NCBI GenBank assembly: GCA_011754105.1
Contig: JAAKDF010000002.1
Coordinates: 55,289-119,288 of the forward strand
Source of the DNA: Serratia symbiotica
GTDB taxonomy: Bacteria; Pseudomonadota; Gammaproteobacteria; Enterobacterales; Enterobacteriaceae
Reading direction: 5' to 3'
DNA: 64,000 bases
Within the stretch, counting starts at the first letter, position 1. Every line of letters starts with the position of its first letter. Both the position numbers and the translations under genes were made by a program. The notes beneath the pieces are model-generated. The model was not told the origin of the DNA, did not search any database, and saw only the letters and a list, made by a program, of their open reading frames with translations. Positions 43,653 through 54,306 of the stretch are shown here, in pieces.

Positions 43653-44387
43653 ATGGTTAATTTACTGCTAGGTGTCAATATCGATCATATTGCCACGCTG
43701 CGCAACGCGCGTAGAACCCCATATCCTGATCCAGTTCAGGCGGCATTCATTGCTGAACAAGCAGGAGCCGATGGCATTACCGTCCATCTGCGTGAGGATC
43801 GCCGCCATATCACTTATCGCGATGTACGTATCTTGCGTCAGACCATCCAAACGCGCATGAATTTGGAAATAGCAGTGAACGATGAAATGCTGGATATAGC
43901 TATCGAATTGAAGCCATATTTTTGCTGCCTGGTACCGGAAAAGCGTACAGAGGTGACCACCGAAGGCGGCTTGGATGTTGTCGGCCAATTGGACAAAATG
44001 GGGCTGGCGGTTGAGTGCTTAGCGCAAGCTGGGATCTTGGTGTCACTGTTTATCGACCCAAGCCATCGCCAGATTGACGCGGCGGTAGCGGTTGGCGCGC
44101 CCTATATCGAAATCCATACCGGTGCTTATGCCGATGCTGCGGGCGGTGAGCTGGCGGTAAAGGCCGAGCTACACCGCATCTCGGTGGCGGCTACCTACGC
44201 TGCGCAGAAAGGACTAAAGGTCAACGCCGGTCATGGTTTGAACTATCACAATGTACAATCAATCGCTGCGCTGCCGGAAATATACGAGCTGAATATCGGC
44301 CATGCAATTATAAGCCAGGCAGTTATGAGCGGTTTGCCTACAGCGGTGGCTGATATGAAATTGCTGATGCAGGAAGCCCGCCATTAA
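43653..44387 (+). CDS. pdxJ: Pyridoxine 5'-phosphate synthase
   Basis: Last step of de novo pyridoxine phosphate synthesis, condensing the PdxA product with deoxyxylulose phosphate. 244 residues against 243, TIM barrel. Visible are [14 protein letters not shown], the catalytic-region Glu in [33 protein letters not shown] and NAGHGLNY. Intact. The stop overlaps the acpS start (TAATG). Suggests B6 is still made, a cofactor IscS also needs. Confidence 0.97.
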   Translation: MVNLLLGVNIDHIATLRNARRTPYPDPVQAAFIAEQAGADGITVHLREDRRHITYRDVRILRQTIQTRMNLEIAVNDEMLDIAIELKPYFCCLVPEKRTEVTTEGGLDVVGQLDKMGLAVECLAQAGILVSLFIDPSHRQIDAAVAVGAPYIEIHTGAYADAAGGELAVKAELHRISVAATYAAQKGLKVNAGHGLNYHNVQSIAALPEIYELNIGHAIISQAVMSGLPTAVADMKLLMQEARH

Positions 44388-44767
44388 TGGCGGTACTTGG
44401 GCTAGGCACCGACATCGTTGAGATGGGGCGTATTGAAGCGGTGGTGGAACGCAGCGGTGACCGTCTGGCACGGCGAGTTCTAAGTGCTGCAGAATGGAAA
44501 CTGTACCAGCAACATCAGCAGCCAGTGCGTTTTCTTGCCAAGCGTTTTGCAGTAAAAGAAGCGGCCGCCAAAGCGTTTGGCACCGGTATTTGTAATGGTT
44601 TAGCGTTCAACCAGTTCGAAGTATTCAATAATGGGTTAGGCAAGCCGAATATCCGCTTGCACGATTATGCTGCAGAGGTGGCACAGGAGATGGGGGTTAC
44701 CAAGATCCATGTTTCACTGGCTGATGAACGCCGCTACGCCTGTGCAACGGTAATCATCGAGAGCTAA
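44387..44767 (+). CDS. acpS: Holo-[acyl-carrier-protein] synthase
   Basis: Transfers 4'-phosphopantetheine from CoA to ACP for fatty acid synthesis. 126 residues, the E. coli length. Mg-binding Asp in [13 protein letters not shown] and Glu in [16 protein letters not shown]. Intact; overlaps the pdxJ stop by one base. Confidence 0.97.
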   Translation: MAVLGLGTDIVEMGRIEAVVERSGDRLARRVLSAAEWKLYQQHQQPVRFLAKRFAVKEAAAKAFGTGICNGLAFNQFEVFNNGLGKPNIRLHDYAAEVAQEMGVTKIHVSLADERRYACATVIIES

Positions 44768-44781
44768 TGGAAAAGGGAATT

Positions 44782-45044
44782 CTACAGTGCATCGGCATGA
44801 TGCAGCACTACAAATTTATCCCACAACTGCTCGTTGCTTTCACGATACTGCGGATCGACGAGGATGTTGTTGTCTATTAGACAACACTGCTGGCAGGTGG
44901 GCCTATCATAATGGCCGATGCATTCGTGGCAGCGCCCGGTATTGATCTGATAAATCTTATTACTCATTGAAATCGCCTGATTTGGGTATTCCGCGGTTAG
45001 CATATATCGCAGTTGATACAACGTTTTATAATTAATAAAGCCAC
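44782..45044 (-). pseudogene. yfhL: YfhL-type 2[4Fe-4S] ferredoxin relic
   Basis: From a GTG at 45044 the frame reads ALLIIKRCINCDIC then TAA, where the family has Glu. Two extra bases then shift the frame, and a Cys (GAATGC in relatives) is TAC. The remainder, NQAISMSNKIYQIN, ECIGHYDRPTCQQCC and EEQ-like NEQLWDKFVVLHHADAL, ends at 44782. The first cluster motif is destroyed. A 61-residue product from an internal ATG is possible but would lack it. Convergent with acpS, as in E. coli. Confidence 0.87.
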
Positions 45045-45371
45045 TTCAATCAATTACCTTTTTTATCTTCTATAATCAATTATTTATGTTGTCTTTGTAT
45101 GCCTTACTATGATTAACTATCTGTGTATTTATACAGTATAAAAATACTGATAAACTCACTCGCGTAATACAAAACTGCAACACAGACCAAAATCAGCACC
45201 CTAAAATCCTCATGTGCGAGCTTGTCTCGCGATGGGTCATTAGGATAAGGAATTATAATGCCCCGCACTGTAACACAGAACCCCGAAAGCCCAATAATTG
45301 CGATTTTTAGAGTGCCTCATACTGTTGGAGGGGTGTAAGCCGCCGTACACAAGCTCACACATGTGAATCCG
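45045..45371. other. Gap between yfhL and integrase relics
   Basis: AT-rich sequence plus a GC-richer stretch at 45230-45370. Nothing recognised. It may contain one edge of a former integrated element. Confidence 0.35.
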
Positions 45372-46160
45372 TGTTACGGCAGCAAAAACCATACTCAAGC
45401 ATCAAGGGCAATCCCTGCGATCTAAGTATGAAAAAGAAAGCTATTTACGCATCGATTTTAGTAAGGCCGGGAAGGTTGCGTTCTATGCGGAGTTCTCTAA
45501 GAAAATAGGGCTTAAAAGATGTAAATTGGGTGAATGGCCGGAACTGGCTATTCACCTTGCGCGTGAGAAAGCGGTAGAAATGTCGGGATAAGGTTTGATG
45601 GCTGAGTCTTTGCATTTGGCTCTAGAGAGCTATCGTACTGATCTTGAAACTAAAGTACAACGCCAGAAATTAAGTGTTCACAGCTACCGGACTTATTGTA
45701 AGAGGATAAACGAGGATAAAACAGATAAACTTAGCGTTTAGTAAGCGTGAAGTGTATCGGTGATATACCTTATAGAAGAATTATTGAAGTGCTGGATACC
45801 TGGATAGCGACAAAATCTAATAACCATACGCTTGAATTATTCGCTGAACTTCGCCGGTTCTAGAAGTACTCAGCGCCGCTGCTATGCAACGGACGAAATG
45901 TTGCAGCGAGCATACCGGATGATTATGTATCTTCACGTGTCCAGCAGCCTGAAGATACGCGCATTTTTACTAATATTAAATCTATAGCGAAGCTATGGCT
46001 TAACATCGCGGGGTGTACCTCTATCCATCAGAAAATGCCATGCGTTTTATGATCCTGACGGGGGTGCTCCCTATCAATATCAGCAATCTGCAATAGGATT
46101 ATTTCTGGGAAGAAATAAAAGAAATTATCTATAATTACCGTTTGCAAAGCAATCTCTTGA
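45372..46160 (+). pseudogene. Tyrosine-recombinase (phage-type integrase) relic
   Basis: Pieces in order: YEKESYLRIDFSKAGKVAFYAEF, KRCKLGEWPELAIHLAREKAVEM (the DUF4102/arm-binding type N-terminal domain), ALESYRTDLETKVQRQKLS with YRTYCKRINED, SIAKLWLNIAGC and NAMRFMILTGVLPINISNL. The last matches the catalytic-domain start, where integrases have TGvRpgE; the Arg is Leu here. Several stops and frameshifts. The C-terminal HxxR...Y part is not clear. Probably the last trace of a prophage or island. Confidence 0.7.
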
Positions 46161-46298
46161 TAATTTGATAAAAACTTACAGCCCGGGAAATGCAGTAAAG
46201 GGAACTAAACATGACGGTACAGTGAAGTGAAGTGAAGGGAATTTTAATACAATATGCCATAAGTTTTTTAAAAGTAATGTTATTGCGCAAATGCGTGC

Positions 46299-46342
46299 AA
46301 AAGGCTAGTCTCACGCATATCAGAGAGTGAGACTAGCCTTTT
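46299..46342 (+). terminator. Strong hairpin terminator
   Basis: Perfect 16 bp stem AAAAGGCTAGTCTCAC / GTGAGACTAGCCTTTT with a 12-base loop, ending in a short T run. Follows the integrase relic. Confidence 0.8.
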
Positions 46343-46358
46343 GTGTTTACACCATTCT

Positions 46359-46736
46359 GGTGTTGTTAAATAAATCAAACATTTGTCCGGCACGAGGATT
46401 AGATCACTCTTCTTCTGTCAAAATAGCGACATTACGTGGCCTAGAAAAAGTTCAAGATCACCAACTGGAAGACTTACAAAAACGCCCTTATCACTCTGGG
46501 TTCACTCACTTTCTAGCTGGATGAAACAGCACTTCACGCCTGGTACTGCGAGGCAAAACCTTCTCTGCGTGGTCGCACATAACATTATTCCAATATGGCA
46601 TGGCAATAACCAGCGTATTGATGCTGAAACGGATTTTCCGCCTGATACTTCGCGCCCTCCAGGGCTTCATAGATTCTATTTTCACACTGATAAAAGTGCC
46701 GTTGAACTGCCCGGACTAAACCTGCATAAGTAAGGG
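46359..46736 (+). mobile_element. IS903-like element, 3' truncated
   Basis: Left end GGTGTTGTTAAATAAATC (46359-46376). Parallel to other copies (SLSSWMKQHFTPGTARQ, ALQGF trace) until about 46736, where rep coding sequence begins. About 650 bp of the element are missing, together with the N-terminal part of rep. Confidence 0.85.
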
Positions 46737-47675
46737 GGAATACGCCGCATTGGAAATGAAGCCCCATTTTACGTTGTTTTATGATCAGGATCAGCTCGCA
46801 CTGCTGAAAGATCTAACTGAAAAGTGGCTGGGAAACGACAAAACGTTGTTGGCGCAGCTTATTTCCACCATTTCCCATTGAAAAAACGATTTGGTCGATC
46901 CTATACAAGCGATGGCTCTGGCGCACTCTGAACGCGACAAGCTGTTCGCTAATTGCTACGGCCTGTACCTTGCCTATATGCGGGTCTGCAATGTGCTAGA
47001 TTTCGATAATCTGATCCTTTTACCAACCTTGCTACTGCGGTGCAACGAAGATGTGTGCGAACGCTGGCATAAGCGTATTCGCTACCTGCTGGTGGAAGAA
47101 TATCAAGATACCAACACCAGCAAGTATAAACTGTTGAAACTGATGGTAGGCAACAGTGCGCGCTTTACTGTGGTCGGTGATGATGACCAGTAGATCTACT
47201 CTTGGCGCGGGGCGCGGCCGCAGAATCTGGCGTTGCTAAAGGATAATTTCCGGCGCTGCGGGTGATCAAAATGGAACAGAACTACCGTTCCAGCGAGCGT
47301 ATTTTGAAAGCAGCCAACATTCTGATCGCGAATAATACGCACGTTTTTGAAAAACGGCTGTTTCCACGCTGGGTTATGGTGAAGAACGGAAAGTCATTAC
47401 CGCGACTAACGAAGACCATGAGGCTGATCTGGTGGTGGTGGAACTAATAGGATTACCATTTTGTGAAAAAAATCTGCTACGGCGATTACGTGATTTTCTA
47501 TCGTGGCAACCAGCAGTCTCGGCTATTCGAAAAGATACTAATGCAGAATAGAATCACAAAAATTGGGTGAGTGGGCTAATCAGTGTAACAATACACAAGA
47601 GCGCATGCAGGAGGGCTAGAGCCATTTAGCAAATATTTGCACCGAGTTGGCCACGGCCAAAGGCAGAATGGTAGA
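46737..47675 (+). pseudogene. rep: Rep DNA helicase relic
   Basis: Rep is the UvrD-family helicase that helps forks through bound proteins. It begins mid-protein at YAALEMKPHFTLF, so about the first 130 residues including Walker A are lost. It continues with TAA in ISTISH*KNDL, then [37 protein letters not shown] then [36 protein letters not shown] and HVFEKRLF, with frameshifts. A large deletion then joins KKLGEWAN to the very C-terminal ERMQEG*SHLANI. Non-functional. Confidence 0.92.
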
Positions 47676-47711
47676 GTACTTGGCACAATTTACGCCGTTA
47701 TCAAATTAATG

Positions 47712-48129
47712 TTAAGCTTGTAGCTTCAACGGCCAGTTACCCACTCGATGTTGCCGCCTCTGATATCGATCACCAAACGGCGATCAGGCTCGACAGTGGT
47801 GTGCGCGACGTGGTTAGTAAATCAGCCGCACTTCTTCCACGCCGCTGATCACCGGGATCGGGCAACTGAAGTTTTGCTTGCGTGTAATGTCCTGCAAGTA
47901 TTCGGAGAACAGCTTCAAGCACATCCTCCGCGTTGAACGGCCTAGTACAATAGGCGATTTTACTAATCCAGCCTGGCTGCCAACTGCACTGTGCGCTATT
48001 GATGCGTGATAGGATCTGAATACTGCTGACTACTTCACGTATCACCAGCATATGGAAGCTATTAGAATCATGGTCGATAGTTGCATATAGCCTGCTGGAA
48101 CTGAGCAGGCTATACCCCCTGTCTTTCAA
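47712..48129 (-). pseudogene. gpp: Guanosine pentaphosphate phosphatase (Gpp) relic
   Basis: Only the N-terminal part of this Ppx/GppA phosphatase remains: [22 protein letters not shown] (family [16 protein letters not shown], so the G of the phosphate loop is changed), then [13 protein letters not shown]. In another frame follow [28 protein letters not shown] and EWVTGR. It is about 150 of 490 codons. Lies downstream of rhlB as in E. coli. Confidence 0.88.
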
Positions 48130-48224
48130 AACGCGTTAGGGTGAGCCGCACTTGCTTGCCACCGGCACTGACCGGTGTACTAATAAATGGGTCAACTTTA
48201 TGCAAATTGAAAGTTATTGAGTCA

Positions 48225-49493
48225 TCAGCCTGATAATTTGTGGTTGCTGCGCGTTGCTGAGTTGCGACGTGGCTTATTACTACTGCGCGGACTCGTCAGG
48301 CGCTTCAGTGTAGGCATATCGGTCAGCAAAGCATCGCTATTATACTTGTTTACTGGAATGCTATGACCGGTGTAGGCCTCGATTGCCGGTAGGTTAAGTG
48401 CATATTCTTCGCAGGCCAGGCTAATGGAATGACCGCTTTCGCCAGCGCGTCCGGTACGGCCAATGCGGTGCACGTAGTCTTCGCAATCATCAGGCAGATC
48501 GTAGTTGAATACGTGGGTGACCAAAGGGATATGCAGACCGCGCGAGGCGACATCGGTGGCAACCAAAATATCGAGGTTACCCTTAGTAAAATCGTCGAGA
48601 ATGCGCAAACGTTTTTTCTGCGCTACGTCGCCAGTAAGCAAGCCAACGCGGTGACCATCGGCAGCCAGGTGACCCCAGATGTCTTCACAGCGGTGTTTAG
48701 TATTGGCAAAAATGATGGCGCGATCTGGCCACTCGTCTTCGATCAGCGTCTGTAGCAGACACATTTTTTCTTCATTGGATGGGTAGAACAGTTCTTCTTT
48801 AATGCGGTGGCCGGTTTTCTGTTCCGGTTCCACTTCAACATATTCAGCGTTATTCATCTGTTCGAAGGCCAATTCACGGACACGGTAGGATAAGGTGGCA
48901 GAGAATAGCATATTCAGGCGTTGGTCAGCCGCAGGCATACGGCGGAATAGCCAGCGGATATCTTTGATAAAGCCCATATTATACATGCGGTCAGCTTCAT
49001 CCAGCACCACGACTTGAATGGCACCCAGATCGATATGTTTCTGTTTGGCATAGTCGATTAAACGACCGGTGGTTCCGACCAGGATATCTACGCCGCTTTC
49101 TAGTACTTTTAGTTGTTTATCGTAGCCATCGCCGCCGTAGGCCAGGCCCAGTTTTAGGGCAGTGGATTGGGTAAGGAGTTCCGCATCTGAATAGATCTGC
49201 ACCGCCAGTTCACGGGTGGGGGCTATGATTAAGGCGCGGGGCTGGTTGGTTTGGCGATTCTGTTTCGCATGATGGGTAAGCAAATAGTGAAAAGTAGACG
49301 CTAAAAAGGCCAGCGTCTTTCCGGTACCGGTTTGCGCCTGACCTGCAACGTCACGCCAGGAGAGCGTTAGGGGCAATGCTAACGCTTGGATGGGCGTGCA
49401 ATAGTGAAAACCTTTTTTCTCAAGGGATTCAAGTACTAAATGGTGCAGGGCGAAGTCAGAAAATTTCTGATCAGTCAAGTGTGTTTTGCTCAT
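48225..49493 (-). CDS. rhlB: DEAD-box RNA helicase RhlB
   Basis: RNA degradosome helicase that unwinds substrates for PNPase. 422 residues against 421. Q motif [10 protein letters not shown], Walker [41 protein letters not shown] and [10 protein letters not shown], then a basic tail. Intact. Divergent from trxA as in E. coli. Confidence 0.97.
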   Translation of the reverse strand: MSKTHLTDQKFSDFALHHLVLESLEKKGFHYCTPIQALALPLTLSWRDVAGQAQTGTGKTLAFLASTFHYLLTHHAKQNRQTNQPRALIIAPTRELAVQIYSDAELLTQSTALKLGLAYGGDGYDKQLKVLESGVDILVGTTGRLIDYAKQKHIDLGAIQVVVLDEADRMYNMGFIKDIRWLFRRMPAADQRLNMLFSATLSYRVRELAFEQMNNAEYVEVEPEQKTGHRIKEELFYPSNEEKMCLLQTLIEDEWPDRAIIFANTKHRCEDIWGHLAADGHRVGLLTGDVAQKKRLRILDDFTKGNLDILVATDVASRGLHIPLVTHVFNYDLPDDCEDYVHRIGRTGRAGESGHSISLACEEYALNLPAIEAYTGHSIPVNKYNSDALLTDMPTLKRLTSPRSSNKPRRNSATRSNHKLSG

Positions 49494-49624
49494 AGCATGG
49501 TAGAATATCAGCTAACTATTGCTTTACCAAAGCACATCCGTTGAAATAAACGCGGTAAAATACAATCACCTTAAGTTGGTTAATGCTACACCAACAAGGT
49601 AGACCTAACCCTGTGGAGTAGAAC

Positions 49625-49951
49625 ATGAGCGATAAAATTATTCACCTGACTGATAATAGCTTCGACAGCAACGTGCTAAAAGCTGAAGGGTCAATACTGG
49701 TCGATTTCTGGGCTGAATGGTGTGGGCCGTGCAAGATAATTGCCCCGATTCTGGATGAGATTGCCGAAGAATTCTCTGGCAAACTAACCATAACCAAGCT
49801 AAACATCGATCAGAACCCAGCAACCGCCCCCAAGTACGGTATTCGTGGTATCCCTACATTGTTGCTGTTCAAGAACGGCGAGGTAGCCGCGACCAAGGTT
49901 GGCGCATTATCTAAAGGTCAGCTTAAAGATTTTCTGAACGCAAATTTGTAA
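49625..49951 (+). CDS. trxA: Thioredoxin 1
   Basis: General disulfide reductase, donor for ribonucleotide reductase. 108 residues. Active site WAEWCGPCK, cis-Pro in [10 protein letters not shown]. The start [10 protein letters not shown] has AGTAGAAC upstream. Intact. Confidence 0.97.
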   Translation: MSDKIIHLTDNSFDSNVLKAEGSILVDFWAEWCGPCKIIAPILDEIAEEFSGKLTITKLNIDQNPATAPKYGIRGIPTLLLFKNGEVAATKVGALSKGQLKDFLNANL

Positions 49952-50350
49952 TTAGGCGAGAAAGCCAATATCAGGCGTATAGAGATGTTCAATTCATCGC
50001 TAGACGCCTGCCAAGAAGCGTGTTAAGTTTAACCGCACTGCAAATAGAACCTATCCAAAGCTTTAAATCAACAAATTTGAATCTAAGCTTTACTATGTGC
50101 TGAACCACTGTCGTCCAAAGTAAAATGAACCTGGACCGTGTTTTAGCGATCAAGCGGTTTTGCAAAATCAATTTTAAGGTACTTTCGATCTTAAACCATC
50201 AACGCAATGCGTGCTCCCGATGTAAGCCATTTCTTACCGCGATAGCTCGGTACGCGGTGATCGAACGTTCAGTAAACAGGCACGTATCACGCTGCCATAC
50301 CATTCACGATAAAAGTTTGAGACATGCCCCGAGTTTAAGAACCCACCACT
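49952..50350 (+). other. trxA-rho gap (rho leader)
   Basis: About 400 bases. In E. coli this position holds the rho leader with the small rhoL frame and autoregulatory Rho-dependent termination. I see no clear rhoL frame, but the length fits a leader. Confidence 0.45.
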
Positions 50351-51610
50351 ATGAATCTTACTGAATTAAAGAATACGCCAGTTTCTGATCTGATTACTCT
50401 CGGCGAAAGTATGGGGCTGGGAAACCTGGCCCGCCTGCGTAAGCAGGACATTATTTTCTCTATTCTGAAGCAGCATGCGAAAAGTGGAGAATATATCTTT
50501 GGCGATGGCGTGCTGGAGATATTGCAGGATGGATTTGGTTTCCTCCGTTCTGGAGATAGTTCCTACCTCGCCGGCCCTGATGACATCTATGTATCCCCTA
50601 GCCAAATACGCCGTTTCAACCTCCGCACAGGTGACACAATTTCCGGTAAAATTAGGCCGCCAAAAGAAGGCGAGCGCTACTTTGCTCTGTTGAAAGTTAA
50701 CGAGGTTAACTATGACAAACCGGAAAACGCCCGTAGCAAGATCCTGTTCGAAAACTTAACCCCGTTACACGCCAACTCCCGTCTGCGAATGGAACGAGGC
50801 AACGGGTCGACCGAAGACCTGACAGCGCGTGTATTGGATCTGGCAGCACCGATCGGCCGTGGTCAGCGTGGTTTGATCGTTGCTCCGCCAAAAGCGGGTA
50901 AAACCATGTTGTTGCAGAACATCGCGCAAAGTATTGCTTACAACCATCCAGATTGCGTACTGATGGTGTTGTTGATCGACGAACGTCCAGAAGAAGTGAC
51001 AGAAATGCAGCGTCTGGTGAAAGGCGAAGTGATCGCTTCGACTTTCGACGAGCCCGCATCTCGCCATGTGCAGGTAGCAGAAATGGTCATTGAGAAGGCC
51101 AAGCGCCTAGTGGAGCACAAGAAAGACGTGATCATCCTACTTGACTCTATCACCCGTCTGGCGCGTGCCTATAACACCGTAGTACCCGCTTCAGGCAAGA
51201 TACTCACGGGGGGGGTGGATGCTAATGCACTGCATCGTCCTAAGCGTTTCTTTGGTGCGGCGCGTAATGTTGAAGAAGGCGGTAGCCTGACCATCATCGC
51301 CACCGCACTGGTCGATACCGGTTCGAAAATGGATGAAGTTATCTACGAAGAGTTTAAAGGTACTGGAAATATGGAATTACACCTGGCGCGTAAAATTGCC
51401 GAGAAGCGCGTGTTCCCAGCTATCGACTACAATCGCTCAGGTACGCGTAAAGAAGAGTTGCTCACTACCTCTGAAGAATTGCAGAAAATGTGGATACTAC
51501 GTAAAATCATCCATCCAATGGGCGAGATCGATGCGATGGAGTTCCTCATTAATAAATTGGCAATGATTAAAACTAATGATGAATTCTTCGATATGATGAA
51601 ACGCTCATAA
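50351..51610 (+). CDS. rho: Transcription termination factor Rho
   Basis: Hexameric RNA-dependent ATPase. 419 residues, the E. coli length. N-terminal RNA-binding fold with GFGFLRS and [13 protein letters not shown], Walker [23 protein letters not shown] (Walker B and catalytic Glu), Q-loop [10 protein letters not shown]-terminus ends [11 protein letters not shown]. Intact. Confidence 0.98.
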   Translation: MNLTELKNTPVSDLITLGESMGLGNLARLRKQDIIFSILKQHAKSGEYIFGDGVLEILQDGFGFLRSGDSSYLAGPDDIYVSPSQIRRFNLRTGDTISGKIRPPKEGERYFALLKVNEVNYDKPENARSKILFENLTPLHANSRLRMERGNGSTEDLTARVLDLAAPIGRGQRGLIVAPPKAGKTMLLQNIAQSIAYNHPDCVLMVLLIDERPEEVTEMQRLVKGEVIASTFDEPASRHVQVAEMVIEKAKRLVEHKKDVIILLDSITRLARAYNTVVPASGKILTGGVDANALHRPKRFFGAARNVEEGGSLTIIATALVDTGSKMDEVIYEEFKGTGNMELHLARKIAEKRVFPAIDYNRSGTRKEELLTTSEELQKMWILRKIIHPMGEIDAMEFLINKLAMIKTNDEFFDMMKRS

Positions 51611-51912
51611 TTCTGTAAAATTCGCAGAACGCCAAGCCACGCCACGCCACGCCGATTCGTGGCTTGGCGTGGCTTGGTGTTTTTCACTTCTAGCGGATAC
51701 GATAAGTAGCAATATTGGAAAAGTAAGTTATTTCTGCGACTTATCGGGAATTCATCCTGATGGTGATCAACATTTTATCGCTTGCCACCTTGTGTCTGTT
51801 GATTCATTAGATAACCGCAAAAAGAATGAGGACGAATCGCTGTTGTTATATGGCACAACCTATCTTATTGCTCGAGTTAAGCTGCCTTATCTTCTACAGA
51901 GATCTGTTAACT
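51611..51912 (+). other. rho-wecA gap
   Basis: 302 bases with the rho terminator (51632-51686) and the start region of the former ECA operon. In-frame sequence upstream of the chosen wecA start is open but has no family similarity. Confidence 0.5.
51632..51686 (+). terminator. Rho-independent terminator after rho
   Basis: About 20 bp stem made of repeated GCCAC units (one mismatch) followed by TGTTTTTCAC. Confidence 0.85.
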
Positions 51913-52992
51913 GTGAACTTACTCACTATGAGTACCGAGATTCTATTTATTTTTCTGTTTTCCTTGGCTTTTCTTTTTATTGCCCGTAAAGCAGCAAAAC
52001 GTATTGGTCTGGTTGATAAACCCAACTACCGCAAACGTCATCAGGGATTGATTCCGTTGGTTGGCGGTATTTCCGTTTATGCTGGCTTATGCTTTGCCTT
52101 CTTGATCGCTGAACAACCGATTTCACACGGTAAACTCTATCTTACCTGTGCAGGTATTTTAGTGTTTGTTGGCGCTCTGGATGACCGTTTTAATATTAGC
52201 GTCAAGATCCGGGCGATGGTTCAGGCGCTGGTTTGTATTGTGATGATTATTTTCTCCGGGCTTTACCTGCGCAGTTTCGGACATGTGTTGGGCAACTGGG
52301 AAATGCAGTTGGGGCCATTGGATTATTTGGTGACGCTATTTGCGGTGTGGGCGGCAATCAATGCTTTTAACATGGTTGATGGCATTGACGGTCTTCTAGG
52401 AGGCTTATCATGCGTCTCATTCGGCACGTTGGGAATTCTACTGTATCTGAGCGTCCATTCTGAATTGGCGTTTTGGTGTTTCGCCATGATCGCTGCCATT
52501 GTTCCCTATATTTTGCTTAACTTGGGCATTATGGGTCGCCGCTACAAGGTGTTTATGGGGGATGCTGGCAGCACGCTGATCGGGTTTACCACCATCTGGC
52601 TACTGGTGAAAAGCTCGCAGGGGAATATTCCCTCCATCACTCCCGTTACCGCTTTATGGATTATCGCTATACCGCTGATGGACATGGTTGCGATCATGTA
52701 TCGGCGCTTACGCAAAGGGATGAGTCCTTTCTCTCCCGACCGTCAACATATTCACCACCTTATTATGCGTGCTGGCTTCACGCCACGACAGGCTTTCGTT
52801 TTGATTACCCTGGTGGCAATGCTGCTGGCAGCTATCGGCGTGATCGGTGAGCGACTGAATTTTATTCCCGAGTGGGTTATGTTGGTATTATTTTTGCTTG
52901 CTTTTTCCCTGTACGGTTACTGCATCAAGCGTGCCTGGCGCATTGCACGTTACATTAAGCGGATTAAACGCCGTTTGCGTCATTCTCGATAA
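51913..52992 (+). CDS. wecA: Undecaprenyl-phosphate GlcNAc-1-phosphate transferase
   Basis: Integral membrane enzyme that puts GlcNAc-1-P on undecaprenyl phosphate, the first step of enterobacterial common antigen and of many O-antigens. I choose the GTG at 51913 (VNLLTMSTE), which aligns with MNLLTVSTD, giving 359 residues against 367. The frame is open further upstream, but that part is not conserved. Visible are about 11 membrane segments, NAFNMVDGIDGLLGG, and the cytosolic loop with HHLIMRAGFTPRQ. The DDxxD motif reads LDDRFN, so the third Asp is Asn. It is the only uninterrupted gene of the ECA cluster here. Confidence 0.93.
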   Translation: MNLLTMSTEILFIFLFSLAFLFIARKAAKRIGLVDKPNYRKRHQGLIPLVGGISVYAGLCFAFLIAEQPISHGKLYLTCAGILVFVGALDDRFNISVKIRAMVQALVCIVMIIFSGLYLRSFGHVLGNWEMQLGPLDYLVTLFAVWAAINAFNMVDGIDGLLGGLSCVSFGTLGILLYLSVHSELAFWCFAMIAAIVPYILLNLGIMGRRYKVFMGDAGSTLIGFTTIWLLVKSSQGNIPSITPVTALWIIAIPLMDMVAIMYRRLRKGMSPFSPDRQHIHHLIMRAGFTPRQAFVLITLVAMLLAAIGVIGERLNFIPEWVMLVLFLLAFSLYGYCIKRAWRIARYIKRIKRRLRHSR

Positions 52993-53020
52993 TAATCAAA
53001 TCTCTTAATCAGAGGCTTGT

Positions 53021-54111
53021 GAGCAGTAATAAATCCAGAAAAAAAGTCTTAAAAGACTACCCAGGCGATGGATAACGAACTTAATATCTGTTGGCCTGTA
53101 TCGTACTTTGTAGTGCCGTAAACTATGGATTATCTATATTGAGGCGTTGTTTGCAGCGGTTGTACTAATAGTGTCTTATCTGATTAAACAAGAATGGAGT
53201 GCAGTCGACATCACTGATCGGCCAAAAGTAAATGCGCTAGGAGGTTATTATTCACAGCAGCAGGTCCTGAGTTCCTACGTAATTTGAATTTACGCGCCTT
53301 GCCATCCGCCGCCCACGAACCATTGGGCATTGCTGAAGTAGCTTATAATAAATTCATTATGCAATTGGCGTCTTAAGCTACGAGCCGTGATTTCTGGTTG
53401 CAAGGAGATTATTACAAACAACGCCAGGAAGGGGTAACTCGTGCTGATGCGCCTACGCTCGACGAGTTGATCAATAATATAAAGTTTCACGCCGCATGAC
53501 GACAAAAAGACGCCATGCGACAGCGTGAATATGACAGCGTAAACGGCAGCGAATAGATGCTTACCACCTGCTGCTGCTAATATGTAGCTTTCGCCAGCCA
53601 GCGTGCTGCTTCAAATCTGAATAAAGAGATACAAGGCACTTGGGCTGCGCGTGTCACCTAACTAAAGACGCAGGTCAAACATAAAGAAGCCATAGCGGAA
53701 ACAGTAGCGGAAGCAGTCTAGTAACGCGAGCTGAACACCCTCCAGCAGGCACTGAAAATTACTGAAAAACAGGGAATCAAACGCCTGAAGACAACTAACA
53801 CACAAGCTGAATAGTTGCCAGATTCCGATTTTTCCCTTTTGGATAAGCCAATGCTACAAGCATGTTTGGAATGATTGCAAGCCACTGGCCCAGCCCAATA
53901 TCTGGATTACGACCAGAATCGAGCTATGCTGACAACACTGAGCGTCTGCCCAGCATTGGACAAAAAGTTTCAAAATTACCATTATTTACGCACGCCAGAA
54001 TAACTGGTGAAACATGATAGTTATCGGCGGGTATTTTAGCTGATTCTGTGGGGCGCAATGGACGCTTTGGTTGACGCAGGCATTACTTTGGAGCCGCTGC
54101 CCTGCGCATAA
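53021..54111 (+). pseudogene. wzzE: WzzE (ECA chain-length regulator) relic
   Basis: Recognisable pieces are KQEWSAVDITDRPKVNALGGYYSQQQ (in two runs), MASWD-like region, YYKQRQEG, and YVAFASQRAASNLNKE- and GTWAARVT-like segments near 53600. Later come LDKPMLQA, QATGPAQYLDYDQNRAMLTTLSVCP near 53920, and the final membrane helix DALVDAGITLEPLPCA ending at 54111. Stops and frameshifts occur throughout. Start and end are approximate. Confidence 0.8.
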
Positions 54112-54175
54112 AAAGTAATATTATAATTAGCTAATCAGCGCGTAAACGTCCAATTCGCAGGTACACCTGAGGTTA

Positions 54176-54306
54176 ACCGATCTGGCGGTATTCTATCAGT
54201 GTATCGCGGTTGGGCATGTGGAAGTGGGGTTATGCGCGAGTGATCCCTAGGGCATGCTTGTCAACGTATCCTAGCAACGCTAAAGAGTAATCAGTTAATG
54301 ATATAA
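54176..54306 (+). pseudogene. wecB: WecB (UDP-GlcNAc 2-epimerase) relic with huge internal deletion
   Basis: DLAVFYQCIAVGHVEVGLC matches the SLAAFYQRIPVGHVEAGLR segment (near residue 110). A few codons later GHACQRILATLKSNQLMI matches the last residues of WecB (GQACSRILEALKNN). About 250 codons between them and the N-terminal 100 are gone. Confidence 0.75.
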
